Positions 16,286 through 23,396 of a stretch of DNA of 49,120 nucleotides are shown piece after piece; position 1 is the stretch's first letter; each line of letters begins with the position of its first letter. Made by a program: the position numbers and the translations under genes. The notes beneath the pieces were generated by a model. That model had not been told where the DNA came from and searched no databases. It worked only from the letters and a program-made list of their open reading frames with translations. The stretch is from Streptomyces sp. 35G-GA-8 (lineage in GTDB: Bacteria > Actinomycetota > Actinomycetes > Streptomycetales > Streptomycetaceae): NCBI RefSeq assembly GCF_023534745.1, contig NZ_JAMHJQ010000011.1:263726-312845 (forward strand). The letters run 5' to 3'.

Positions 16286-18426
16286 AGGATGACGAGTCGC
16301 TGGGTCGCCCGGGTCATCGCGACATAGCGGTCGACCGCTCCCTCGACGCCCTCGCCGAACGCCTCCGGGTCGACGAGGACGACCAGATCGAATTCGAGGC
16401 CCTTCGCCAGCTCCGGGGTCAGCGACCGTACGCGCGACGTCGTCCGGAAGGTGGGGTCGCCGATGACACAGGCGATCCCGTCGGTATGTGCGGCGAGCCA
16501 GGTGTCGAGGGTCGGGCGCAGATCGGATACGGATCCGTGGACGACGGGAACGTCGCCGCCGCGGATGGAGGTCGGCACGTTGGCGTCCGGGAGTACGGCC
16601 CGGATGACCGGCTCGGCCTCGGCCATGATCTCTTTCGGCGTCCGGTAGTTGACGCTCAGGGAGGCCAGGTTGATCCGGTCGAGCCCGACCCGCTCCAGCC
16701 GCTCCCGCCACGACTCCGTGAACCCGTGCCTGGCCTGGGCACGGTCCCCGACGATGGTGAAACTGCGGGACGGGCAGCGGAGCAGCAGCATCTGCCACTC
16801 CGCGTCGGTCAGTTCCTGGGCCTCGTCCACGACGATGTGCGCGAACGGGCCCGCGAGCAGGTCCGGTTCGATGCCGGGCGCCGCGGTCTCGTCGACCAGG
16901 CTGTGCCGTGCGTCCTCTCCGCGCAGCATCGTCAGCACCCCTTCGCCGTCACCCTCGGCCTCGGACTCCAGCAGGGCGTCGACGACCTTGGCCATCTGCT
17001 CGCGTTCGGCGGCGAGGGAGGCCGCGTGCCGGCGCTTGCGCCGCGCCGTCTCCGGGTCGCCGAGCCGCTGCCGGGCCGCGTCCAGGAAGGGCAGGTCGGA
17101 TACGGTCCAGGCCTGGGCTTCCGCGCGCTGCAACCGCTGGACGTCGTCGCGGCTGAGCCAGGGAGCGCACATCCGCAGGTAGGCGGGTACCGACCAGAGG
17201 TCTCCTACGAGGTCGGCCGCTTCGAGCAGTGGCCACGCGCGGTTGAAGGCCGCGACCAGTTCCCTGTTCCGCGGCAACCACGCGCGGAGCTGGTCGTCGG
17301 AGACGTCGCCTTCGTGCTTGTCCACCAGGATCGTGAGCAGTTCCTCCCAGACCTGGTCGCGCGCCTCGTTGTGCGGAGTACCGGGTTCCGCCGCGTCGAA
17401 GGCCACGGCCCAGTCGTCGGCGCTCAGCCGGATGTCGGACCAGTGGGTTGTGATCGTCATCCCCTTGGCGGGCGGCTCCTCGTAGAACCTGACGGCTGTC
17501 TCGACCGCCTTCACCACATTCGCGGACGACTTCAGGCGGGCCACCTCCGGATCGGCCTCGACCGCCGCCGCGGCTCCCTCGGCGACGAGGTCCCGCAGGG
17601 TGCAGATCTGCACACCCTCCTCCCCGAGGCTGGGGAGGACATCGGCCACGTACCCCAGGTAGGGCTGGTGCGGACCCACGAACAGCACGCCGCCCCGCCG
17701 GTGCCCGAGGCGCGGGTCGGCGTAGAGGAGGTAGGCGGAGCGGTGCAGAGCGACGACGGTCTTTCCCGTACCCGGACCGCCGTCGACGACGAGAGCGCCG
17801 CGGGATCCCGCGCGGATGATGGCGTCCTGGTCGGCCTGGATGGTGCCGAGCACGTCCCGCATCCGTCCCGACCGGTTGCCGCCCAGACTGGCGATGAAGG
17901 CGGACTGGTCGTCGAGCGCGGCGTGCCCGGCGAACCCGTCCGGGGTGAACACCTCGTCCCAGTAGTCGCTGACCCGGCCGCGGGTCCAGCGATACCTGCG
18001 GCGGCTTGCCAGACCCATCGGGTTGGCGTGCGTGGCCCCGAAGAACGGCTCGACCGCGGGGGAACGCCAGTCGAGCAGCAGCCTGCGGCCCGCGCTGTCC
18101 GTCAGGCCGAGTCGTCCCACGTATACGGGCTCGGGGCTGTCCGCGGCGACCATGCGTCCGAGGCACAGGTCCAGCCCGAAGCGGCGCAGTGCGCGCAGAC
18201 GAGCGGTCAGCCGGTGGATCTCCATGTCCCGGTCCATCGCCTGCCGGCCGATGCCGCCGGGCGCTCTGCGTTCGGCGTCGAGGCGGTCGGAGAGATCGGC
18301 GATGGACTGCGCGAGGCACTCCGCGATGGCCGCGAAGTGCTGTTCGTCGTCGGCGATCAGCGCCGGGTCGGCCTTGGGGGCGAGGCGGTCGGGGAGGTCG
18401 AACGCGCTGGTGGTCAGGGGTTTCAC
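16273..18426 (-). CDS. helR: HelR-type HelD, RNA polymerase-rescuing ATPase (rifamycin resistance)
   Basis: HelD proteins are UvrD-like ATPases that enter the RNA polymerase channels and dissociate stalled complexes. HelR-type members displace rifamycins from the enzyme. The 717-residue product has a helical N-terminal arm (1-60), LLLDWRSPAVEPFFG (about 116-130), Walker A GGPGTGKT (about 216-223), Walker B/motif II VDEAQE (about 533), motif III/IV SVNYRTPKEI (about 593) and the C-terminal KGLEFDLVVLVDP and YVAMTRATQRL motifs. GTG 18426 (GGAGC upstream) is chosen because the longer open frame to 18642 has no homology. The identification as HelR rests mainly on the rifamycin-associated element at 18648-18667, about 220 bases upstream, which I recall as the switch for rifamycin-inducible genes. 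A TetR gene is divergent. Confidence 0.85.
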   Translation of the reverse strand: MKPLTTSAFDLPDRLAPKADPALIADDEQHFAAIAECLAQSIADLSDRLDAERRAPGGIGRQAMDRDMEIHRLTARLRALRRFGLDLCLGRMVAADSPEPVYVGRLGLTDSAGRRLLLDWRSPAVEPFFGATHANPMGLASRRRYRWTRGRVSDYWDEVFTPDGFAGHAALDDQSAFIASLGGNRSGRMRDVLGTIQADQDAIIRAGSRGALVVDGGPGTGKTVVALHRSAYLLYADPRLGHRRGGVLFVGPHQPYLGYVADVLPSLGEEGVQICTLRDLVAEGAAAAVEADPEVARLKSSANVVKAVETAVRFYEEPPAKGMTITTHWSDIRLSADDWAVAFDAAEPGTPHNEARDQVWEELLTILVDKHEGDVSDDQLRAWLPRNRELVAAFNRAWPLLEAADLVGDLWSVPAYLRMCAPWLSRDDVQRLQRAEAQAWTVSDLPFLDAARQRLGDPETARRKRRHAASLAAEREQMAKVVDALLESEAEGDGEGVLTMLRGEDARHSLVDETAAPGIEPDLLAGPFAHIVVDEAQELTDAEWQMLLLRCPSRSFTIVGDRAQARHGFTESWRERLERVGLDRINLASLSVNYRTPKEIMAEAEPVIRAVLPDANVPTSIRGGDVPVVHGSVSDLRPTLDTWLAAHTDGIACVIGDPTFRTTSRVRSLTPELAKGLEFDLVVLVDPEAFGEGVEGAVDRYVAMTRATQRLVILRSS

Positions 18427-18647
18427 TGATCTGCTCCGATCTGAGGCCGCGTGCGGCCATGGCGTGTGGCACGGCATGCGGCGGGGCGTGCGCGGGGCGT
18501 CCGGACCGACGGGACGGACGTGGTGGCGGCCGGGGCGGGCGGGGCGGGCGCAGTGGGCACGGTGGGCACGGCTCCGCCTTGACGTGGCCGCCGCGGCCGT
18601 TGTCGGTCGCGTCAGGGCGCTCGGCCAGCGATTCTGCGGCACGACCC

Positions 18648-18667
18648 GGGTCTTGCCGCAAGCCCCC
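18648..18667 (-). promoter_or_regulatory. Rifamycin-associated element (RAE)
   Basis: On the minus strand the site reads GGGGGCTTGCGGCAAGACCC, an inverted repeat around CTTGCGGCAAG. From memory this agrees, apart from one or two flanking positions, with the published actinomycete RAE found upstream of rifamycin-inactivating enzymes and helR. Here it lies upstream of helR and in helR's orientation. A TATAGC box just upstream of it may be the -10 of the inducible promoter. Confidence 0.75.
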
Positions 18668-18765
18668 CGGTGCGCTATACGTTGAGAGTGGAAAGAGGTG
18701 GGTACTCCCCTTTCCCCCTCCGTCTCCCCCTCCCCCTCCGTCGGCTGTGACCCGCCCGGCCGTGG

Positions 18766-18777
18766 CGAACATGTTCG
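18766..18777 (+). promoter_or_regulatory. 12-bp palindrome in the promoter of the TetR gene
   Basis: CGAACATGTTCG is perfectly palindromic and occupies the spacer just before TAGGGT, which is six bases from the GTG start at 18791. A regulator bound here would block its own leaderless promoter, the usual TetR autorepression design. It is too short in the centre for an actinobacterial LexA box. Confidence 0.55.
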
Positions 18778-18790
18778 TTAGGGTGGGCCC

Positions 18791-19483
18791 GTGACTCCGA
18801 GAACCCCCGCGCCCCGCAGCCGCCGCGAGCGGCCCGCCAAGCCCGCCCTCACCTATGAGGGCATCGTCGCCACCGCGGTCCGCCTGATGGAAGCCGAAGG
18901 ACTCCAGCGGGTCACCATGCGCCGGCTCGCGCAGGAACTCGACACCGGTCCCGCCTCGTTGTACGTGTACGTGGCCAACACCGCCGAGCTGCACGCGGCG
19001 ATCCTGGAGCAGCTCCTCGGCGCCGTCGATCTCTCCCCGGCCGCCGGTGAGGGCGACTGGCGCGAGCGGCTGGCGCGGCTGCTCGGCTCGTATACGCGGG
19101 TGCTGTTCGCGCACCCCGGCCTCGCCCACTCCGCGCTGGTCGCCCGCCCCTCGGGCCCCAACTATCTGGACCTGGTCGAGGGCGTACTCTCCCTCCTGCA
19201 TGAGGGCCGGGTGCCCGACGCGCAAGCCGCCTGGGGCGTCGACGTGCTGCTCCAGGTAGCCACCGCCATCGCGGCCGAACAGTCCACCCGCAGCCGATCC
19301 GCCGGGGCCGAAGCCGAACACCACGCCCTCGTCGCCGCGTTGCGCGAGGCGTCCGCCGAATCCCATCCGCGGATCGCCGCGCTCGGCGGCGAGCTCATCT
19401 CCGGCACCCCTGAGCAGCGTCTCGCCTGGATCTTCCACATGGTGATCAACGGCACCGTCACCACTCCGCGCCTCGCGCCGTAA
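18791..19483 (+). CDS. TetR/AcrR family regulator
   Basis: The 230-residue protein has an N-terminal TetR helix-turn-helix (about 21-67: LTYEGIVATAVRLMEAEGLQRVTMRRLAQELDTGPASLYVYVANTAEL) and an all-helical ligand-binding domain of the TetR_C_1 type. The start is GTG 18791, with TAGGGT six bases upstream suggesting a leaderless mRNA and a palindrome (18766-18777) directly before it. The nearest structural gene is divergent helR, 364 bases away, with the rifamycin element between them; control of helR by this regulator is possible but not shown. The ligand is unknown. Confidence 0.9.
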   Translation: MTPRTPAPRSRRERPAKPALTYEGIVATAVRLMEAEGLQRVTMRRLAQELDTGPASLYVYVANTAELHAAILEQLLGAVDLSPAAGEGDWRERLARLLGSYTRVLFAHPGLAHSALVARPSGPNYLDLVEGVLSLLHEGRVPDAQAAWGVDVLLQVATAIAAEQSTRSRSAGAEAEHHALVAALREASAESHPRIAALGGELISGTPEQRLAWIFHMVINGTVTTPRLAP

Positions 19484-19521
19484 CCGCGACGCGCATCAAG
19501 TCCCTTGACGTCAGGACCGGC

Positions 19522-20367
19522 TCACCGGGCGGACGGCTCGCGCCAGACGAAGACCTCGGTGCTCGGCTGACGTTCGGAGAAGCGGCCCGACGGTGAGGTC
19601 TCCCGCAGCAGTCGGCGGAGGTCCGCCTCGAAGTCGCCGCGCCGCGTGCCGAACAGGTGGGGCGCGGACGAGGATGTCGAGAACACCAGCGCCACGACCT
19701 CATCGCAGGACCGTTCCAACGCCTGCCCCCCGGGTACGACATACCGCTCCGGTCCCGAGAAGCCCGCCCGGCCGAGCACGGCGGCCTCACCGCTGGGCGT
19801 TCCGTACCGCAGTACCCCACGACCGGCCCGCCGGACGGGGCCGAGGTACTGCCCGACCAGATCGTTGATGGCCGTATAGGGCACCCCCGGACAGGGGAGA
19901 CCGTCGACCGCTCGCGTCTCCGTCTTCAGGTCCGAGATATGGACGAAGGCACCCGCCGACCGGAGCATGCCCTTGACGGTCGCCGCCACCAGGTCACGGT
20001 CCATCCAGTGAAAGGACTGACCGAAGGTGGCGACGGTGAACGTCCCGAGTCCCGCGGGCAGTTCCTCCGCACGGGCCCGGACCCACCTCGCCTTCCGGGC
20101 CACGCCCGCCTTCTCGGCCTGCTGCCCGGCTTCGGCGATCATGCCGCTGTCCGGGTCCACGCCGACCACCTCGCCGAACAGATCCGCCAGGCCCAGAGCA
20201 AGGGTGCCAGGCCCGCAGCCCACATCGAGCAGACGCCCGCGGCCGTCGAGCAGCAGAACCTCGGCGAGCAGCTCCGCGAGCCCGGGAGCGTACGGGAGCC
20301 GCCCACGCGGGTAATAGGGGGCCGAGCCCAAGAACAGTGTGTCGTCCCACTCCCAGCCTTCGGGCAT
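19522..20367 (-). CDS. Class I SAM-dependent methyltransferase
   Basis: The 281-residue protein has motif I LLDVGCGPGTLALGL (about 46-60), EVVGVDPDSGMI (motif II), FTVATFGQSFHWMDR (motif III region; the QSFHWxD signature is typical of Methyltransf_11 enzymes in Streptomyces) and a family-typical ending with WREPS. The substrate is unknown. The gene starts at ATG 20367 with GAAGGGCGGCAGG upstream. It converges with the TetR gene 18791-19483 (38 bases apart) and diverges from the DUF6461 gene. Confidence 0.9.
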   Translation of the reverse strand: MPEGWEWDDTLFLGSAPYYPRGRLPYAPGLAELLAEVLLLDGRGRLLDVGCGPGTLALGLADLFGEVVGVDPDSGMIAEAGQQAEKAGVARKARWVRARAEELPAGLGTFTVATFGQSFHWMDRDLVAATVKGMLRSAGAFVHISDLKTETRAVDGLPCPGVPYTAINDLVGQYLGPVRRAGRGVLRYGTPSGEAAVLGRAGFSGPERYVVPGGQALERSCDEVVALVFSTSSSAPHLFGTRRGDFEADLRRLLRETSPSGRFSERQPSTEVFVWREPSAR

Positions 20368-20494
20368 ACCGGCCTGCCGCCCTTCTCACACGGACTCACG
20401 AACGAGGGGTCCCTCGATGGCGCTGCGGCTCGATCATGCCCGATCGGAACGCCTTCCCCGGCCGATGTCAGACCCCTGCGGCATGATCTCGCCC

Positions 20495-21118
20495 ATGGCC
20501 CCGACCTCGTCCGCGACTGTCACCGACTACTTGTGGTTCCAGGAGCGCTTCCCGGATCTCGCGCAGGCGTATTGCCTGACGCTGGTGGACAGCCTGCCGC
20601 CCGCAGCCGTACTCGACCGGCTGGGCGGCCGGGCCGAGCAGTCGCGGACGGGCGTGGCGGCGGTAGTGGACGAAGCATTCGATCTCCTCGAACGTACCGC
20701 GAACGCACGGCAGTTCATCGCCATGACTACCGTCGGGTCCTGGACCCTGCTGATCGAGCCCTGCGGTTTTCCCCGGGTCGACGAGGAGCAGGCACTGCCC
20801 GCGTCGGCGGGTACGCGCTGGGTGTCGCACTTCGTCAGCATCAACGCGTTGAGCGCGTTCCTCTGGGCCGAGGACACGACGATCCGGCTGATGTTCGATC
20901 CCACCGTCCCCGACGACCGATGGGGAGCGACCCCCGACGAACTCCTGGAGGCCATGCACGACAGCGGTTTCCAGTTCTGGAGCGAGGTCTCCGAGACCGC
21001 GACGGACCTGTCCACACCGGCCGCGTTCGCTCTGGCCGAGCGGCTTACGGGAGTGCGGATCACGCCGGGGCTCCTCCAGGAGGCGACGTTCAGCTGTGGC
21101 AGCACCGAAATCGGGTGA
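20495..21118 (+). CDS. DUF6461 family protein
   Basis: The 207-residue protein matches the actinobacterial DUF6461 pattern: DYLWFQERFPDLAQAYCLTLVDSLPPAAVLDRLGG at residues 10-45, then FIAMTTVGSWTLLIEPCGF and VSHFVSINALSAFLWAEDTTIRLMFDPTVPDDRWG. No catalytic motif is known and no function is established; the family is often found in accessory regions. Three in-frame ATGs (20465, 20483, 20495) compete. I prefer 20495 because CATGAT lies seven bases upstream, a weak leaderless signal. It converges with the sigma factor gene. Confidence 0.72.
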   Translation: MAPTSSATVTDYLWFQERFPDLAQAYCLTLVDSLPPAAVLDRLGGRAEQSRTGVAAVVDEAFDLLERTANARQFIAMTTVGSWTLLIEPCGFPRVDEEQALPASAGTRWVSHFVSINALSAFLWAEDTTIRLMFDPTVPDDRWGATPDELLEAMHDSGFQFWSEVSETATDLSTPAAFALAERLTGVRITPGLLQEATFSCGSTEIG

Positions 21119-21181
21119 GCGCACGGGCAGGGTGCCGTGCGGGCCGGACGGGTCAGCAGGAAGCCCCGCCCGGGACGTCGC

Positions 21182-22171
21182 CTACAGCGCATCGCGTACG
21201 TCGCGTACCTCGCGTACGTCGAGCACGGCCAGTTCGAGCCGCTGAAGGCGGGCCGGGTCGGCGATCACCTCGTAGGCGGTGATCCTCTCGCCGTCGATCG
21301 TGAAGGTGAGAGCGCGGAACAACCGGCCGCGCGGGGCGACCACGGCTCCCACGGTTCCGTTCACGAGCGCCGCCTCCGCGAACCGTGCCCCGCGACCGAG
21401 GACCATCGTCTCCTCCGCCACGGCGCGCGCCCCGCGGACCTCCGTCGCCACTCCCGGTGGCAGGCCGGCGGGATCGGCACGGCGTACGACGTCCGGGGCC
21501 AGCACCGCGAGAAGCGCGTTCAGGTCGCCACCGCGTGACGCGGCGAGGAAGGCCTCGATGACCTGCCGGTGCCGGCCGGTATCGGCGCCGGGCACCGCCG
21601 GGGTGCCCTGTACCTTGTGGCGCGCGCGGCTGGCGAGCTTCTTCGTGGTGACCGGTGAGCGCTCCACGATGGGCGCGATCCGGTCGAACGGCACGGCGAA
21701 CAGGTCGTGCAGGACGAAGGCGACCCGCTCGGCGGGACCCAGCGTGTCCAGCACCACCAGCAGCGCCCTGCCGACCGAATCGGCCAGCACCGCCTCCTCT
21801 TCGGGGTCGCCCCCGGCACCGTCGCCCCCGCCGCCACGGGTGGCGTCACGGGTGGCGTCGATCCGGTCCGGCAGCCCCTGCCCCACCGGGTCCTCCCGGC
21901 GTGACGTACGGGAGCGCAGCATGTCGAGACAGACCCGCGAGACCACCGTCGTCAGCCAGCCTGCCAGGTTGCCGAGCCCGTCGGCATCGACGCGGCTGAG
22001 CCGCAGCCACGCCTCCTGGACCGCGTCGTCCGCCTCGCCGGCCGAGCCGAGCATCCGGTAGGCGACCGCCCGCAGCCGGGCGCGGTGCGTCTCGAATCGT
22101 TCCGCCAGCCGGTCCTGGTACTGGTCCTGGTCCTGGTACCGGTCCTGGTCCTGGTCCCGTTGCCCGCCCAT
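21182..22171 (-). CDS. ECF sigma factor with SnoaL-like C-terminal extension (ECF41-like)
   Basis: The 329-residue protein has sigma region 2 (about 22-90: FETHRARLRAVAYRMLGSAGEADDAVQEAWLRLSRV), a Gly/Asp-rich linker, sigma region 4 (about 135-195: RVAFVLHDLFAVPFDRIAPIVERSPVTTKKLASRARHKVQ) and a C-terminal SnoaL-like domain (about 205-315) that in ECF41 factors replaces a separate anti-sigma and regulates the sigma in cis. The terminal ADPARL resembles the family's NPDKL motif. The N-terminus is a QDQDRYQDQDQY repeat. The gene is divergent from an Old-Yellow-Enzyme homologue, and the two share a mirror-image promoter region. The C-terminus (VREVRDVRDAL) is encoded by a 9-bp GTAC repeat. Confidence 0.9.
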   Translation of the reverse strand: MGGQRDQDQDRYQDQDQYQDRLAERFETHRARLRAVAYRMLGSAGEADDAVQEAWLRLSRVDADGLGNLAGWLTTVVSRVCLDMLRSRTSRREDPVGQGLPDRIDATRDATRGGGGDGAGGDPEEEAVLADSVGRALLVVLDTLGPAERVAFVLHDLFAVPFDRIAPIVERSPVTTKKLASRARHKVQGTPAVPGADTGRHRQVIEAFLAASRGGDLNALLAVLAPDVVRRADPAGLPPGVATEVRGARAVAEETMVLGRGARFAEAALVNGTVGAVVAPRGRLFRALTFTIDGERITAYEVIADPARLQRLELAVLDVREVRDVRDAL

Positions 22172-22172
22172 C

Positions 22173-22246
22173 GGTCACCTTTTCTCGTCGCGCTCCGTCA
22201 ACTTCAGCACACCCCTGTTGACGGGGAGAGACGAGAAAAGGTGACC
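22173..22246. promoter_or_regulatory. Symmetric divergent ECF promoter, 17-bp perfect inverted repeat
   Basis: GGTCACCTTTTCTCGTC (22173-22189) is repeated exactly in inverted form at 22230-22246. In each direction GGTCACC is followed after 16 bases by CGTCAAC: plus strand 22173-22179 and 22196-22202, minus strand 22246-22240 and 22223-22217. This resembles the TGTCACA / CGTC promoter I recall for ECF41 factors. The complement of each -35 (AAGGTGACC) serves as the ribosome site of the other gene, so both genes should be read from twin promoters driven by the encoded sigma factor. Confidence 0.7.
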
Positions 22247-22247
22247 C

Positions 22248-23396
22248 ATGACCATCACGACGGACCTCGGGACAGGAACGACCCCGCCGACCACCGTTGA
22301 CCAGCCACTCCTGCGGCCCGCGCGCCTCGGGGACCTCCGGCTCCCCAATCGGGTGGTGATGGCCCCTCTCACCCGCGCCCGCGCGGTCGACGCGGGGCTG
22401 CTGCCGACCGGGATGCACGCCGCGTACTACGGCCAGCGGGCCTCCGCCGGGCTGATCATCACCGAGGGGACCTGGGTCAGCGAGCGCGCGATCGGCTTCG
22501 CCGGCGTTCCCGGTGTCTACAGCGAGGAGCAGATCGCCGCGTGGCGCCGGGTCACCGATGTCGTCCACGCACTCGGCGGCCGTATCGTCCTCCAGCTCTG
22601 GCACACCGGCGCCGCCTCGCACCCCGATCACCTCGGCGGAGAGCTGCCTGCCGGGCCCTCGGCGGTCAACCCGCACGAGAGGTCGTACACCCCGAGCGGC
22701 TTCAAGGACACCGTCACTCCCCGGGAGATGACCACCGCCGACATCGGGACCACGATCGCGGAGTACGGCGCGGCGGCGGCGAACGCCCGGCGCGCCGGGT
22801 TCGACGGGGTCGAGGTCCATGCCCTCGGCTCGTTCCTCATACCGCAGTTCCTCAACCCGCGGCTGAACCGGCGCTCCGACGCCTACGGAGCCGACCGCGC
22901 CGGCCGGCGACGCCTGCTGTTCGAGATCATCGACGCGGTCGCCGCGCCCTGGGACGGACGGCGGGTCGGGGTGCGTCTGTCGCCGTACTGGACCGCCGAG
23001 CGCTTCACCGCCGACGAGGCGATGCTCGCCGCGTACGACGAACTCGTGGCGGAGCTGGGCGACCGCCCCCTCGCGTATCTGCATCTGCGCGGACCGGCCC
23101 CCGCCACGCCGGGTGACGGCCCCGACGTCGACGCGTTCGCGCGCTACCGGCGACTGTTCGACGGACCTCTGATCGCGAACCACGGATTCGGCCGCGCGTC
23201 CGGGAACGCCGTCATCGAAGCGGGCACGGCCGACGCCGTCGCCTTCGGCACGCACTTCATCGCCAACCCCGACCTCGTCACGCGGTTCGCGCTGGGCCGC
23301 GAACTGGCGACCGGTGACCCGGCTACGTACTACGCGGGCGGGGCCGAGGGGTATGTCGACTACCCCGTGAGCGGCTGGCGGGACGACGTGCGATAG
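22248..23396 (+). CDS. Old Yellow Enzyme family flavoprotein, atypical active site
   Basis: The 382-residue TIM-barrel protein matches FMN-dependent alkene reductases: LGDLRLPNRVVMAPLTRARA (about 27-46), LQLWHTGAASHP (about 115-126), FDGVEVHALGSFLIPQFLNP (185-204) and ANHGFG near 310. In OYE1 the substrate carbonyl is held by His191 and Asn194 and protonated by Tyr196. By motif alignment His191 is kept here, but the other two positions are Gly194 and Phe196. The usual GGSIENR segment is also changed. Either the enzyme acts differently or its reductase activity is low. The gene shares its promoter region with the ECF sigma gene and overlaps the converging HelD gene by 37 bases at its end. Confidence 0.9.
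   Translation: MTITTDLGTGTTPPTTVDQPLLRPARLGDLRLPNRVVMAPLTRARAVDAGLLPTGMHAAYYGQRASAGLIITEGTWVSERAIGFAGVPGVYSEEQIAAWRRVTDVVHALGGRIVLQLWHTGAASHPDHLGGELPAGPSAVNPHERSYTPSGFKDTVTPREMTTADIGTTIAEYGAAAANARRAGFDGVEVHALGSFLIPQFLNPRLNRRSDAYGADRAGRRRLLFEIIDAVAAPWDGRRVGVRLSPYWTAERFTADEAMLAAYDELVAELGDRPLAYLHLRGPAPATPGDGPDVDAFARYRRLFDGPLIANHGFGRASGNAVIEAGTADAVAFGTHFIANPDLVTRFALGRELATGDPATYYAGGAEGYVDYPVSGWRDDVR

Noticed and set aside
18766-18777. LexA (SOS) box
   Set aside because: The actinobacterial consensus needs CGAAC, four bases, GTTCG; here only two bases separate the half-sites, and the gene behind is a TetR regulator.
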